Shown in pieces: positions 34,724 through 42,705 of a DNA stretch of 64,000 nucleotides. Both the position numbers and the translations under genes were made by a program. The stretch spans positions 1 through 64,000 of the forward strand of contig NZ_JASSZH010000030.1 of NCBI RefSeq assembly GCF_030271165.1, read 5' to 3'. The stretch comes from Psychromicrobium xiongbiense. GTDB lineage: Bacteria; Actinomycetota; Actinomycetes; Actinomycetales; Micrococcaceae. The notes beneath the pieces were generated by a model. It was not told the origin of the DNA. It searched no databases and saw only the letters and a program-made list of their open reading frames with translations. How positions within the stretch are numbered: position 1 is the stretch's first letter; the number at the start of each line of letters is the position of its first letter.

Positions 34724-36368
34724 CCTCGTATTCCTTGCGGATCGTATCGCCGCCCTGACTGCGCCATTTCTTGACGGCATCGGCGAAGTCGGTGAGCGGC
34801 TGGCGTCCTACAATGATGCCGGTTTTGGTATCCGTCATCATCTGGTCCAGCGAGGCAGACTTCTGTGCGGTTTCTGAGTACAGGCCCACCGTGGGGTTGG
34901 CCAACAGCATGGGGACCAGGGCCTTCTGGACCTCGTACTGGCGCTTGAATCCATCATCCATGGGTGCAGCGCTGAACTGGACCTGGGGCCCGGAGCCGAT
35001 GCGGTTGACGTTGATTCCGCGTTCCAGAGTGCCCTTGTCGGTGCTGACCGCATTGCCCTTGGCGTCGGTGGTCCAGTCGACGCCCTCCACCCCGAACGTC
35101 ATATCGAAGTATTCGCTGGAGCCGAAGGGGGCAGAGGCATAGTTGATCACCCGGAGCATCTCGTCGATGCGGTCCGAGGAGGCCTTCTTGAGCGCGACGA
35201 AGGAGAAGCAGCCCAACCCCTGATAGTTGCTCGGCTTGCCACCGTTGGCGGAGAAGGGGATGAGCGCGTCGATGGTGATCTTGGGGAACTTCGCCTGGTT
35301 GACCCACCAGGCCTGGCCATCCTCACGGAGCACCACATTGCCATTGGTGAAGGCATCCACCGCCTGCTGCTGCTTCATGCTCAGGGTGTCCGGGTGCCAG
35401 TACCCGGCATCCCAGAGTTCCTTGAGGTAGGTGATCATTTCGACGTACTGAGGGGTTTCGTAGGCGTGGGTGAGTTTGCCGCCATCGTTCTTCCAGGTGT
35501 TCGGCAGGCCGAACATGCAACCGAAGGTATTGTCATTCCACGCCACACCGGAGGCCGAGGAGAAGCCGCCCAGGGCGTAGCGGTTCTTGCTGCGATCGGT
35601 GACGGCCTTGCAGAGCGCCGTGAAATCGGCTTTGCTCTGCGGCTGGGAGTTGGCGCCGACGGAGTCGATGATGTCCTTGCGTGAATACATGATGTTGCCG
35701 AAGGGCGGCCGCTCGGACGGTACGCCGTAGATTTTGCCGTTGATCCGGGCGGTAACCCAGGCGTGCTCTGGAATGTTGGCAATATTGGGGTACTTCTTGA
35801 CCGCATCGCCGGAGAGCTTGTCGGTGAGGTCCTGGAAGACCGTGCCCATCAGCTGGGGCAGCCGCGGAAGTCCCATGAAGACCGGAACCTGAACCATGTC
35901 CGGGATATCGCCGCCAGCCACGACCGTGGCGAACTTGGTGGGGAATTCGCCAGCCAGGGTGATCTCCGGCTTGAAATCGACGTTCATCTTCTTGTTCATC
36001 ATCTGCCAGTAGGCATTGGAGCCCACCTCCGGCGGCGGCTGCCCGTAGGTCAGGATGAAGGCGCGTAGCGCACCACCGTTACCCACCTGCCCTTGGACCG
36101 AGGTGAAACGCTCCTTGGGGTAGCTGAAGAAGACCGGCTGGACGCCCTCGGCGGTGCCGGCCAGATCAGGCTTGGGGCCCTGGGTGATCGGGACATAGGT
36201 GGGGTAGGCAGCCTTCGCCCCGTTGTTCCCGGCGGCTGCTCCGGATCCGCCGGAGCCACAGGCCGCCAGCGCCGGGCCTGCGGCCAGGACGGCTGCGCTG
36301 AGCACCAGCCCCTTGAGGGCCGATCGTCGCGACATTCGGGTGGCGGGGTGGGCGAGAGGTGAATCCAT
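34704..36368 (-). CDS. LplA-type ABC transporter substrate-binding lipoprotein
   Basis: 554-residue extracellular solute-binding protein. SRRSALKGLVLSAA near residue 13 is a twin-arginine-like signal followed by the lipobox LAAC, so it is probably a Tat-exported lipoprotein. The size and paired LplB/YtcP-type permeases place it with the large binding proteins for complex or acidic oligosaccharides. Motifs such as GGDIPDMVQVP near residue 157 fit family 1 solute-binding proteins. Confidence 0.9.
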   Translation of the reverse strand: MDSPLAHPATRMSRRSALKGLVLSAAVLAAGPALAACGSGGSGAAAGNNGAKAAYPTYVPITQGPKPDLAGTAEGVQPVFFSYPKERFTSVQGQVGNGGALRAFILTYGQPPPEVGSNAYWQMMNKKMNVDFKPEITLAGEFPTKFATVVAGGDIPDMVQVPVFMGLPRLPQLMGTVFQDLTDKLSGDAVKKYPNIANIPEHAWVTARINGKIYGVPSERPPFGNIMYSRKDIIDSVGANSQPQSKADFTALCKAVTDRSKNRYALGGFSSASGVAWNDNTFGCMFGLPNTWKNDGGKLTHAYETPQYVEMITYLKELWDAGYWHPDTLSMKQQQAVDAFTNGNVVLREDGQAWWVNQAKFPKITIDALIPFSANGGKPSNYQGLGCFSFVALKKASSDRIDEMLRVINYASAPFGSSEYFDMTFGVEGVDWTTDAKGNAVSTDKGTLERGINVNRIGSGPQVQFSAAPMDDGFKRQYEVQKALVPMLLANPTVGLYSETAQKSASLDQMMTDTKTGIIVGRQPLTDFADAVKKWRSQGGDTIRKEYEDALAKA

Positions 36369-36423
36369 GTGTGAACTCCTTTGTTGACGAGGATGCGTGC
36401 GGTAGATCTGGGGGATTGGAGCG

Positions 36424-37368
36424 TCAGCCCTTGACGGCGCCGGTCATCACGCCGGCACTCATATGCCGTTGGACGAAGGGGTAGGCGCAGAGCACAGGGA
36501 CCATGGCGATCACGATGACGGCCATCTGGATAGCGGCGGTGGGCGTGTCTACGACCGTCCCGGTGTCGGTGAGCAGTGGCGCGCCCTGGAGGACGTAACT
36601 GCGCAGGACGAGCTGCAGGGTCCACTTGGAGGAGTCCTGCAAGTAGATGAGCGCGTTGAAGAAGGAATTCCAGTACCCGACGGCGTAGAACAGCCCGACC
36701 ACGGCCACCACAGCCTTGGACAGCGGGAGCATGATGCTCCACAAGGTGCGCCATTCGCTGGCACCGTCGATCTTCGCGCTGTCGATGAGTTCCTGGGGGA
36801 TGTTCTGGAAGAACCCGCGGACGATGACGATATTGAAGGCGCTGACCGCACCCGGCAGGATCAGCGACCAGTAGGTGTCCAGCAGGCCGAGCTGCTTGAC
36901 CATCAGGTACACCGGGATGAGGCCCGGGGTAAAGAGGAAGGTCAGCAGCACCAGGCCGAGCAGAGGCTTCTGGAACAGCGAGCCTTTGCGGCTGAGAGCA
37001 TAGGCGGCGAGCACAGTGCAGATCAGACTGATGGCCGTACCGACGATGGTCACGAGCAGGCTGATCACCACGGCGCGGGAGACCACGCCACCACTGAGCA
37101 CCTGCCGGTAAGCCTCGATGCTGAAGGAGGTCGGGATGATCGCGAAGCCGCCGTTCTGCCTCAGTGACTCTGCCGTGGACAGGCTGGTGGAGACCACGAT
37201 CAACAGGGGAAAGAGAATGACCAGGCACAGCACGATGACGGCGATCGCCTTGGAGACCCGGATCGGGATCGAGGGCGCTTTGGACCAGCTGGGCCGGGTC
37301 GAGGCGGCCGTTCTGCTCCTGAGTTTGCGGACTGTGGCGGCTGGCGCCTTCAGCTCTGTGGTGCTCAT
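36424..37368 (-). CDS. ABC sugar transporter permease (YtcP type)
   Basis: 314-residue CUT1 permease with six helices; the basic N terminus precedes the first helix near residue 37. EAA loop SAKIDGASEWRTLWSIMLPL lies near residue 200. Overlaps the upstream LplB-type permease by four bases. Confidence 0.92.
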   Translation of the reverse strand: MSTTELKAPAATVRKLRSRTAASTRPSWSKAPSIPIRVSKAIAVIVLCLVILFPLLIVVSTSLSTAESLRQNGGFAIIPTSFSIEAYRQVLSGGVVSRAVVISLLVTIVGTAISLICTVLAAYALSRKGSLFQKPLLGLVLLTFLFTPGLIPVYLMVKQLGLLDTYWSLILPGAVSAFNIVIVRGFFQNIPQELIDSAKIDGASEWRTLWSIMLPLSKAVVAVVGLFYAVGYWNSFFNALIYLQDSSKWTLQLVLRSYVLQGAPLLTDTGTVVDTPTAAIQMAVIVIAMVPVLCAYPFVQRHMSAGVMTGAVKG

Positions 37369-38315
37369 TTTGAATAGACTCCCTGTTCTCCGAGCAGGTG
37401 TGCGGCCTTATTAGCGCCCAGTACCAGCAGCAGACCGATCAGGCCCTTGAGCAGGCCGGCTGCGATGCCGATACCCCAGTCACCGTTGACGATGCCGTTG
37501 TAGTAGACGAAGGTGTCCAGCACCTCAGCTGCGGCCGGACCCACGGTGTCCCGTTGCAGGATCACCTGTTCGAAACCGACGGAGAGGGCGTCTCCGAGGC
37601 GGAGGATCAGCAGCAGGATGATGATCGGGCGCAGGCCGGGAAGCGTGACGTGCCAGAAACGGCCCCACCAGCCTGCACCGTCAATGGCGGCCGCCTCGTA
37701 GAGCGAATCGTCGATCGCCACCAGGGCGGCCAGGAAGATGATGGTGCCCCAGCCGGCGTCTTTCCAGATCACCTGGGAGGTGAGCAGGAGCTTGAAGGTA
37801 TCCGCATTGGCCAGGATATTGACCGGGTCCAGGTGATTGGACTGGAGGAACTGGTTCAGCACGCCGCTGCCGCCGAGCGTCTGCTGGAAGAGGCCGACCA
37901 CGATCACCCAGGACAGGAAGTGTGGCAGGTAGAGCACCGACTGGACGAAGGTGCGCAGGAACGGGCTGATCAGCGAATGCAGGAAAACCGCCAGCGCGAT
38001 CGGCACCGGGAAGTACAGAGCCAGGTTGAGGAAAGTGATCTGGATGGTGTTGAAGAGCGCCTGCCAGAACCCGGTGTTGGAGAACAGCTTGGTGAAGTTA
38101 TCCAGCCCTACCCAGTCATTGCTCCAGATCGGGATGAACGGAACGTAGTCCATGAAGGCGATGACGTTGCCCAGCAGCGGGATGTACACAAAGGTCAGTA
38201 GGAGCGCCACCGCCGGCAGCACCATGAGGAGCAGAGGGTAATCGCGGCGTAGCCGGATCAGGAAGGGCACTTTGCGGGTGCTGCCGCGCTCTGTCACCTT
38301 GGTTGCTAATGCCAC
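37365..38315 (-). CDS. ABC sugar transporter permease (LplB type)
   Basis: 316-residue CUT1 permease with six helices and EAA loop EAAAIDGAGWWGRFWHVTLP. First gene of the operon LplB-YtcP-LplA-dehydrogenase-regulator. The GTG at 38315 is preferred because GGAGGA lies six bases upstream; the ATG at 38336 would add seven residues and has only a weak ribosome site. Confidence 0.9.
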   Translation of the reverse strand: MALATKVTERGSTRKVPFLIRLRRDYPLLLMVLPAVALLLTFVYIPLLGNVIAFMDYVPFIPIWSNDWVGLDNFTKLFSNTGFWQALFNTIQITFLNLALYFPVPIALAVFLHSLISPFLRTFVQSVLYLPHFLSWVIVVGLFQQTLGGSGVLNQFLQSNHLDPVNILANADTFKLLLTSQVIWKDAGWGTIIFLAALVAIDDSLYEAAAIDGAGWWGRFWHVTLPGLRPIIILLLILRLGDALSVGFEQVILQRDTVGPAAAEVLDTFVYYNGIVNGDWGIGIAAGLLKGLIGLLLVLGANKAAHLLGEQGVYSK

Positions 38316-38354
38316 ACGTATCCTCCGGGTCGTCATCGGCCGTTTGTTCCCATG

Positions 38355-38383
38355 ACACTAGAGTGACCGAAGTCACTTGTCAA
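38355..38383 (-). promoter_or_regulatory. promoter of the LplB operon with palindromic spacer
   Basis: On the minus strand TTGACA (38378-38383), 17-base spacer, TAGTGT (38355-38360). The spacer holds AGTGAC-CGAA-GTCACT (38362-38377), an inverted repeat ideally placed to block RNA polymerase and a good candidate site for the DeoR/LacI hybrid regulator. Confidence 0.7.
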
Positions 38384-38389
38384 GATTAA

Positions 38390-38416
38390 ATGATCACATT
38401 ATGAGTATTTGATCAT
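38390..38416. promoter_or_regulatory. inverted repeat upstream of the LplB promoter
   Basis: ATGATCA-N13-TGATCAT, arms of seven bases, just upstream of the -35 and centred roughly 55 bases before the predicted start of transcription. The position fits an activator site; the protein is unknown. Confidence 0.5.
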
Positions 38417-38469
38417 AATTGGATCAGATGACACTGGCGCGAGGAGGTCGTGACGAGGATGTGGCGGGG

Positions 38470-38527
38470 TTCAGTGTGCAGTGTTGCAGGGTCGCGGCGA
38501 CGCACACCCTGCAACACTGCACACTCG
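38470..38527. repeat. 58-bp palindrome, family B copy 2
   Basis: Perfect 20-base arms AGTGTGCAGTGTTGCAGGGT (38473-38492) and complement (38506-38525) around a 13-base loop. Nearly the same arm sequence and loop length as 17861-17921. Lies between the LplB promoter and the PhzF stop, where it could terminate the phzF transcript. Confidence 0.85.
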
Positions 38528-38605
38528 ATGTATGTTCAGAGCAATGTGCGCTCAGGCCAATGCGCAACCGGCCGATGGCGGAGGGCTGGCGATGAGCGCG
38601 AGGAC

Positions 38606-39490
38606 TCAGTCGATGCGGTGAGCGGTCCCAGTGACGGTGATTCCGCCAGCGGGCGGGACGGAGACCCGCAGCAGGCTGGGCCGCCCGATGTGGCGGCCCT
38701 GGTGAATGGTCAGCTCCGTCGGAGTGCTCAGAACGCCCAGCGCCCGCAAATACGCTCCGGTGGAGGCTGCGGCAGAGCCGGTGGCCGGGTCTTCCGAGAG
38801 GGTGCCGACGGGGAAGAGGTTGCGCGCTTCCCAGACCAGTGGCTGGTTGTCAGGGTCCTGCAGGGAATGCAGAACCGTAATGGTGCCGGTCCATCCGTTG
38901 CTGTCCATCAGCTGGCGCACCGCGTCGGGGTCAAAACTGAAACTGTCAAAAGTGTCCTGTCTACCCAGGACGATCATCGGGTGAGGATTGCCCGCGAAGG
39001 ACACTCTGGAGGGGAATCTTGGGTCCAGCTCACTCTCGTCAAGGCCCAGTAGATCCAGGATGTCTGCCAGTTGAGCTTCAGGCAGAGCACTCACCTGGGG
39101 GTCTACAGAGGTGAAAGACGCGGTCACCACACCGTCTCGCTGCTCCGTTGTCAGTTCCACCGAACCGGCGCGGGTCTCGAAAACATAGCGGCCAGATCCG
39201 TAGATTTCGGTCAGGGCGACGGCGGTGGCCACGGTGGCATGACCACAGAACGGAACCTCCGCCACGGGCGAGAAATATCGAACCGTGGCCCGGAGAGCTT
39301 CTCCGGGAGCGGCGTCGGGCGGAGCCGTCACAAAGGCCGACTCTGCATAGCCGAGCTGAGCGGCGATGCCGAGCATCTGGGCGTCATCGAGCGCGCTGGC
39401 GTCAAGCACCACGCCCGCCGGATTGCCGCCCTCCGGGCCGGAACCCGGCGCGGGGAAAGCGCTCCAACGGGACAGGGACGGTTCGTTCAT
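38606..39490 (-). CDS. PhzF-family isomerase/epimerase
   Basis: 294-residue member of the PhzF (diaminopimelate-epimerase-like) fold. AQLGYAESAFV near residue 45 carries the family's catalytic Glu, CGHATVATA near 80 and DPATGSAAASTGAYL near 225 are the other signatures. PhzF of phenazine synthesis isomerises an aminohydroxy acid, but most homologues, including those outside phenazine clusters, have no known substrate. No phenazine genes are here. ATG at 39490 behind a modest AAGGCGAG site. Confidence 0.88.
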   Translation of the reverse strand: MNEPSLSRWSAFPAPGSGPEGGNPAGVVLDASALDDAQMLGIAAQLGYAESAFVTAPPDAAPGEALRATVRYFSPVAEVPFCGHATVATAVALTEIYGSGRYVFETRAGSVELTTEQRDGVVTASFTSVDPQVSALPEAQLADILDLLGLDESELDPRFPSRVSFAGNPHPMIVLGRQDTFDSFSFDPDAVRQLMDSNGWTGTITVLHSLQDPDNQPLVWEARNLFPVGTLSEDPATGSAAASTGAYLRALGVLSTPTELTIHQGRHIGRPSLLRVSVPPAGGITVTGTAHRID

Positions 39491-39582
39491 CGTTTGCTCG
39501 CCTTCTTCCGCGGGACGTCGGATGGCGTCCGGTTCTGGGAAAAGCAACCGGGCGCCCTGGGTATTCCCGCTCAGCCCTGTCC

Positions 39583-41493
39583 CTACCCCGGCACCCCGGC
39601 CTGTTCCGCGTAGAGCGCGGCGTAACGCCCCTCCGCTGCCAGCAGTTCCCGGTGGGTGCCCCGCTCCACGATCTTTCCGCGCTCGACGACGAAGATCACG
39701 TCCGCGCCAACAACAGTCGAGAGCCGGTGAGCGATCGCGACCGTGGTGCGGCCCTGCGATGCCGTTTCCAGTGCCGCCTGGACCACCCGCTCCGAAATGG
39801 AGTCGAGGGCACTGGTCGCTTCATCGAGCACCAGTACCACCGGGTCCTTCAGCAGCACCCGGGCAATGGCGATCCGTTGCTTTTCGCCACCGGAGAGCCG
39901 GTATCCGCGCTCGCCGACCAGGGTGTCAAAACCGTCCGGAAAACCCATGATCGTGTCGAGAATATTGGCCCGCCGGGCAGCATCCTCCAGCTCCTCCATC
40001 GTCGCGCCCGGCTTGGCGTAACGCAGATTGTCCGCGATGGAGGCATGAAAGAGATAGGTCTCCTGACTCACGATGCCGATATGCCCCATCAGGGACTCCT
40101 GCCGCAGCTGGCGCACATCGCACCCGGCAAACGTCACCCGGCCTGAACTCGCCTCATAGAGCCGCGGGATCAGGTACGAAATGGTGGTTTTCCCGGCCCC
40201 TGAGGAACCGACGAAGGCCGCGAACTGCCCGGGCTCAATGACGAAACTGACGTCATCGAGCGTGGGCCGTTCCTGAGGTTTAGCATCCGGGTAAGCGAAG
40301 CTGACCGAGTCGAAACTGATCCGGCCCAACTCCGCGCGGCTCTGCGGGGACTGGCTCAGCACGGATTCCAGATCCTGCGCGCCCGGCGCATCGGCGATGG
40401 CCGGGACGAGGTCAAGATATTCGAAGATCCGGGCAAAGAGAGCGCCAGAGGTCTGCAGATCCAGCACCACCCGCATCAGCGCGGTCAGCGGGAAGAGTAA
40501 CCGCGCCTGGACGGTGGTGAACGCCACGATCGTGCCCGCCGTGATGCTGTGCGCGCCGCCATCGGCCGGGGAGCTGATCATCAGCAGCCCGGCCACCAGA
40601 TACACGATGGCGGGAATGGAGGACAGGAAGATGGTTACGACAGCGAAGAACCACTGGCCGCTCATGGTCTGGCGAACCTGCAGCCCGATCTGGTGATGGT
40701 TCGCCGCATCGTAACGTTCAATTTCGGCCTGCTGCCGGCTGAAGCTCTTGGCCAGCAGGATCCCGGAAACACTGAGCGTCTCCTGCGTGATCGCGGACAT
40801 CTCCGAGAGCGATTCCTGTGTCTGGGTGGCAATTCTGGCCCGCACCCGGCCCACCCGGCGCTGGGCGATCACCAGAACGGGCATCAGCACGACGGCGACG
40901 ATGGTCAGCTGCCAGTTCAGCAGCAGCATGGCCACCAGGGCCGCGATGACCGTCACCGAATTCCCCAGCACGGAGGAGACCGTGTTGGTCAGCACCGAGG
41001 CGACGCCGCCAACGTCGTTCTGCAGCCGGGACTGGATGATGCCGGTTTTGGTCCGGGTGAAAAAGCTCAGATCCATTGCCTGCAGGTGGCTGAACAGCCG
41101 GACCCGCAGCGCTCCCATGACCCGGTTTCCCACCGAGGCGGTGAGATAGGTCTGCCAGACGCCCAGCAGCGCGGAGCCGAGGTAGACCAGGATCATCGCA
41201 GCGACGGTCAGCCCGAGCGCCCGCAGGTCCGGCCTTCCGCCGGGTGGGAAGAGTCCGTCATCGAACGCGCGCTGAGTGAGAAGCGGAGGGACTACGGTGA
41301 GCGCGGCGCCGAGCAGCACCAGAAGGGCAGTGAGAACCAGCGCCTTGCGATGCGGGGCGAACAATTCGTAGATCCGACGCAGAAGATGCTCGATGACGGG
41401 CGCTTTCGCAATGGCGTCCCGCTGCAGATCCTCGTCCCGTGGGCCCATTCCGCCGCGCATCGCCCCGGCGCGCATGGCGCCCATTCCACTCAT
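39583..41493 (-). CDS. ABC exporter half-transporter (ABCB/MsbA-like)
   Basis: 636 residues: N-terminal six-helix exporter domain (about 45-350) fused to an ATPase with Walker A GSSGAGKTT (near 435), Q-loop, signature RLSGGEKQRIAIARVLL (near 543) and Walker B VVLVLDEATSALD. Homodimers or pairs of such proteins export drugs, lipids or peptides. The Met/Gly-rich N terminus (several in-frame ATGs) leaves the exact start uncertain. It diverges from the sugar ABC locus at 41672 and stands 92 bases before phzF. Confidence 0.9.
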   Translation of the reverse strand: MSGMGAMRAGAMRGGMGPRDEDLQRDAIAKAPVIEHLLRRIYELFAPHRKALVLTALLVLLGAALTVVPPLLTQRAFDDGLFPPGGRPDLRALGLTVAAMILVYLGSALLGVWQTYLTASVGNRVMGALRVRLFSHLQAMDLSFFTRTKTGIIQSRLQNDVGGVASVLTNTVSSVLGNSVTVIAALVAMLLLNWQLTIVAVVLMPVLVIAQRRVGRVRARIATQTQESLSEMSAITQETLSVSGILLAKSFSRQQAEIERYDAANHHQIGLQVRQTMSGQWFFAVVTIFLSSIPAIVYLVAGLLMISSPADGGAHSITAGTIVAFTTVQARLLFPLTALMRVVLDLQTSGALFARIFEYLDLVPAIADAPGAQDLESVLSQSPQSRAELGRISFDSVSFAYPDAKPQERPTLDDVSFVIEPGQFAAFVGSSGAGKTTISYLIPRLYEASSGRVTFAGCDVRQLRQESLMGHIGIVSQETYLFHASIADNLRYAKPGATMEELEDAARRANILDTIMGFPDGFDTLVGERGYRLSGGEKQRIAIARVLLKDPVVLVLDEATSALDSISERVVQAALETASQGRTTVAIAHRLSTVVGADVIFVVERGKIVERGTHRELLAAEGRYAALYAEQAGVPG

Positions 41494-41526
41494 GCGCCCA
41501 GCCTAGTTGTTGTTCTCCGCGTGGGG

Positions 41527-41543
41527 CCGGGAAAATTTCCCGG
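41527..41543. promoter_or_regulatory. perfect 17-bp palindrome in a divergent intergenic region
   Basis: CCGGGAAAATTTCCCGG lies 33 bases upstream of the ABC exporter start and 129 bases before the sugar permease start. It looks like an operator; no regulator gene is adjacent. Confidence 0.5.
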
Positions 41544-41671
41544 TTGTTAACCTCGGCGATACGCACCGGCCCTTGTGCGGCGCTGGCCGATGGCAGAGAC
41601 TGAAATCTTGGTCGACCGCCAAGAGCCGTGGGTGAATCCCGGCATCCGGCACAACCACTGTGGAGAACTGC

Positions 41672-42697
41672 GTGGCCACTGCACGCACCAAAAGTGATCT
41701 GACCGTCCTCGGCCCCCGGCGCTCACGGGCGTCATCGGGCCTGCGCTCGCCCCTGGCCTATCTGTTTGTTTTCCCTGCGCTGGCCATTTTTACGGTGTTC
41801 ACCATCGGGCCGACGATCTTCACTTTCGTGGTGAGCACCTTCAAATGGAACTGGCTCAACGCCTCGCAGAACAAGTTCATCGGTCTGCAGAACTACCAGG
41901 CCATGCTGGAGGGCTCAGCAGACCCGCCCTTTCTGCAAACCCTGGGTGTGAGTGCCTATTTTGTTCTCGCCATGGTGGTGGGCGGCACCGCGATTTCGCT
42001 GGCACTGGCGCTCCTGCTGCAGAGTGCAGCGGGAAGCTGGTCGCGCAGCTGGAGTAACAAGGTGCTTCTCGGAGCTCGCACCGCCATCTTTCTGGCCCAT
42101 GTGACCCCGCTGGTCGCCACCTCGATCGTCTGGGTGTGGATTTTTAATCCTCGCTACGGCTTGGCGAACCTGGTGCTCAGCTGGTTCTCGCTACCCGGCA
42201 TCGACTGGCTGGGGAACTCCAGCTACACCATGCCCGCCGTCATCATCTACTCGCTCTGGCATGAGATCGGCTTTGTCACGGTCATCTTTCTGGGCGGTCT
42301 GACCACCCTGTCGCCGGAGCTCTCCGAGGCCGCCAAACTCGACGGCTGCAACCGCTGGCAGGAATTCTGGAACATCACCTTCCCGCAGCTGCGACCGTTC
42401 ATCATCTTCGTGGTGGTGATCACCTCGGTCGCGTCCCTGCAGGCCTTCACTCAGTTCTTTGTGATGACCAAAGGTGGCCCGGATGTGGCCACTCTGGGAT
42501 TCCAGCTCTACCAGCAGGCCTTCGTGTTCCGGAAGACCGGCTACGCCGCGGCGCTCGCCGTCGTCCTCTTCGCCCTGACCGTCCTCTTGTCCATCCTTCA
42601 ACTGCGCAGCTCCCGATCCGTTGACTCCCGGTCACTGCGCCGATCCATGCACCGCTCATCACACCGTGGCACCCCCGCTCGGTCCACCACCATCTGA
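41672..42697 (+). CDS. ABC sugar transporter permease (MalF type)
   Basis: 341-residue CUT1 permease with six helices and EAA loop EAAKLDGCNRWQEFWNITFP near residue 218. GTG at 41672 follows GGAG by seven bases. The order permease, binding protein, permease is less usual than binding protein first. The C-terminal 40 residues are basic and Ser/Arg-rich. No ATPase in the locus. Confidence 0.9.
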   Translation: MATARTKSDLTVLGPRRSRASSGLRSPLAYLFVFPALAIFTVFTIGPTIFTFVVSTFKWNWLNASQNKFIGLQNYQAMLEGSADPPFLQTLGVSAYFVLAMVVGGTAISLALALLLQSAAGSWSRSWSNKVLLGARTAIFLAHVTPLVATSIVWVWIFNPRYGLANLVLSWFSLPGIDWLGNSSYTMPAVIIYSLWHEIGFVTVIFLGGLTTLSPELSEAAKLDGCNRWQEFWNITFPQLRPFIIFVVVITSVASLQAFTQFFVMTKGGPDVATLGFQLYQQAFVFRKTGYAAALAVVLFALTVLLSILQLRSSRSVDSRSLRRSMHRSSHRGTPARSTTI

Positions 42698-42705
42698 GGA
42701 GAGAA

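Noticed and set aside
36050..37228. 392-codon minus-strand open frame overlapping the YtcP permease
   Set aside because: Out of frame with a clear permease and the LplA lipoprotein start; translation is Arg/Pro/His-rich.
17555..38527. Insertion-sequence terminal repeats
   Set aside because: The palindromes are self-contained, no transposase-like gene lies between copies, and no target-site duplications are evident.
38606..39490. Phenazine biosynthesis cluster
   Set aside because: Only a PhzF-family protein is present; no phzA-E or phzG genes are nearby and this family is widespread outside phenazine clusters.
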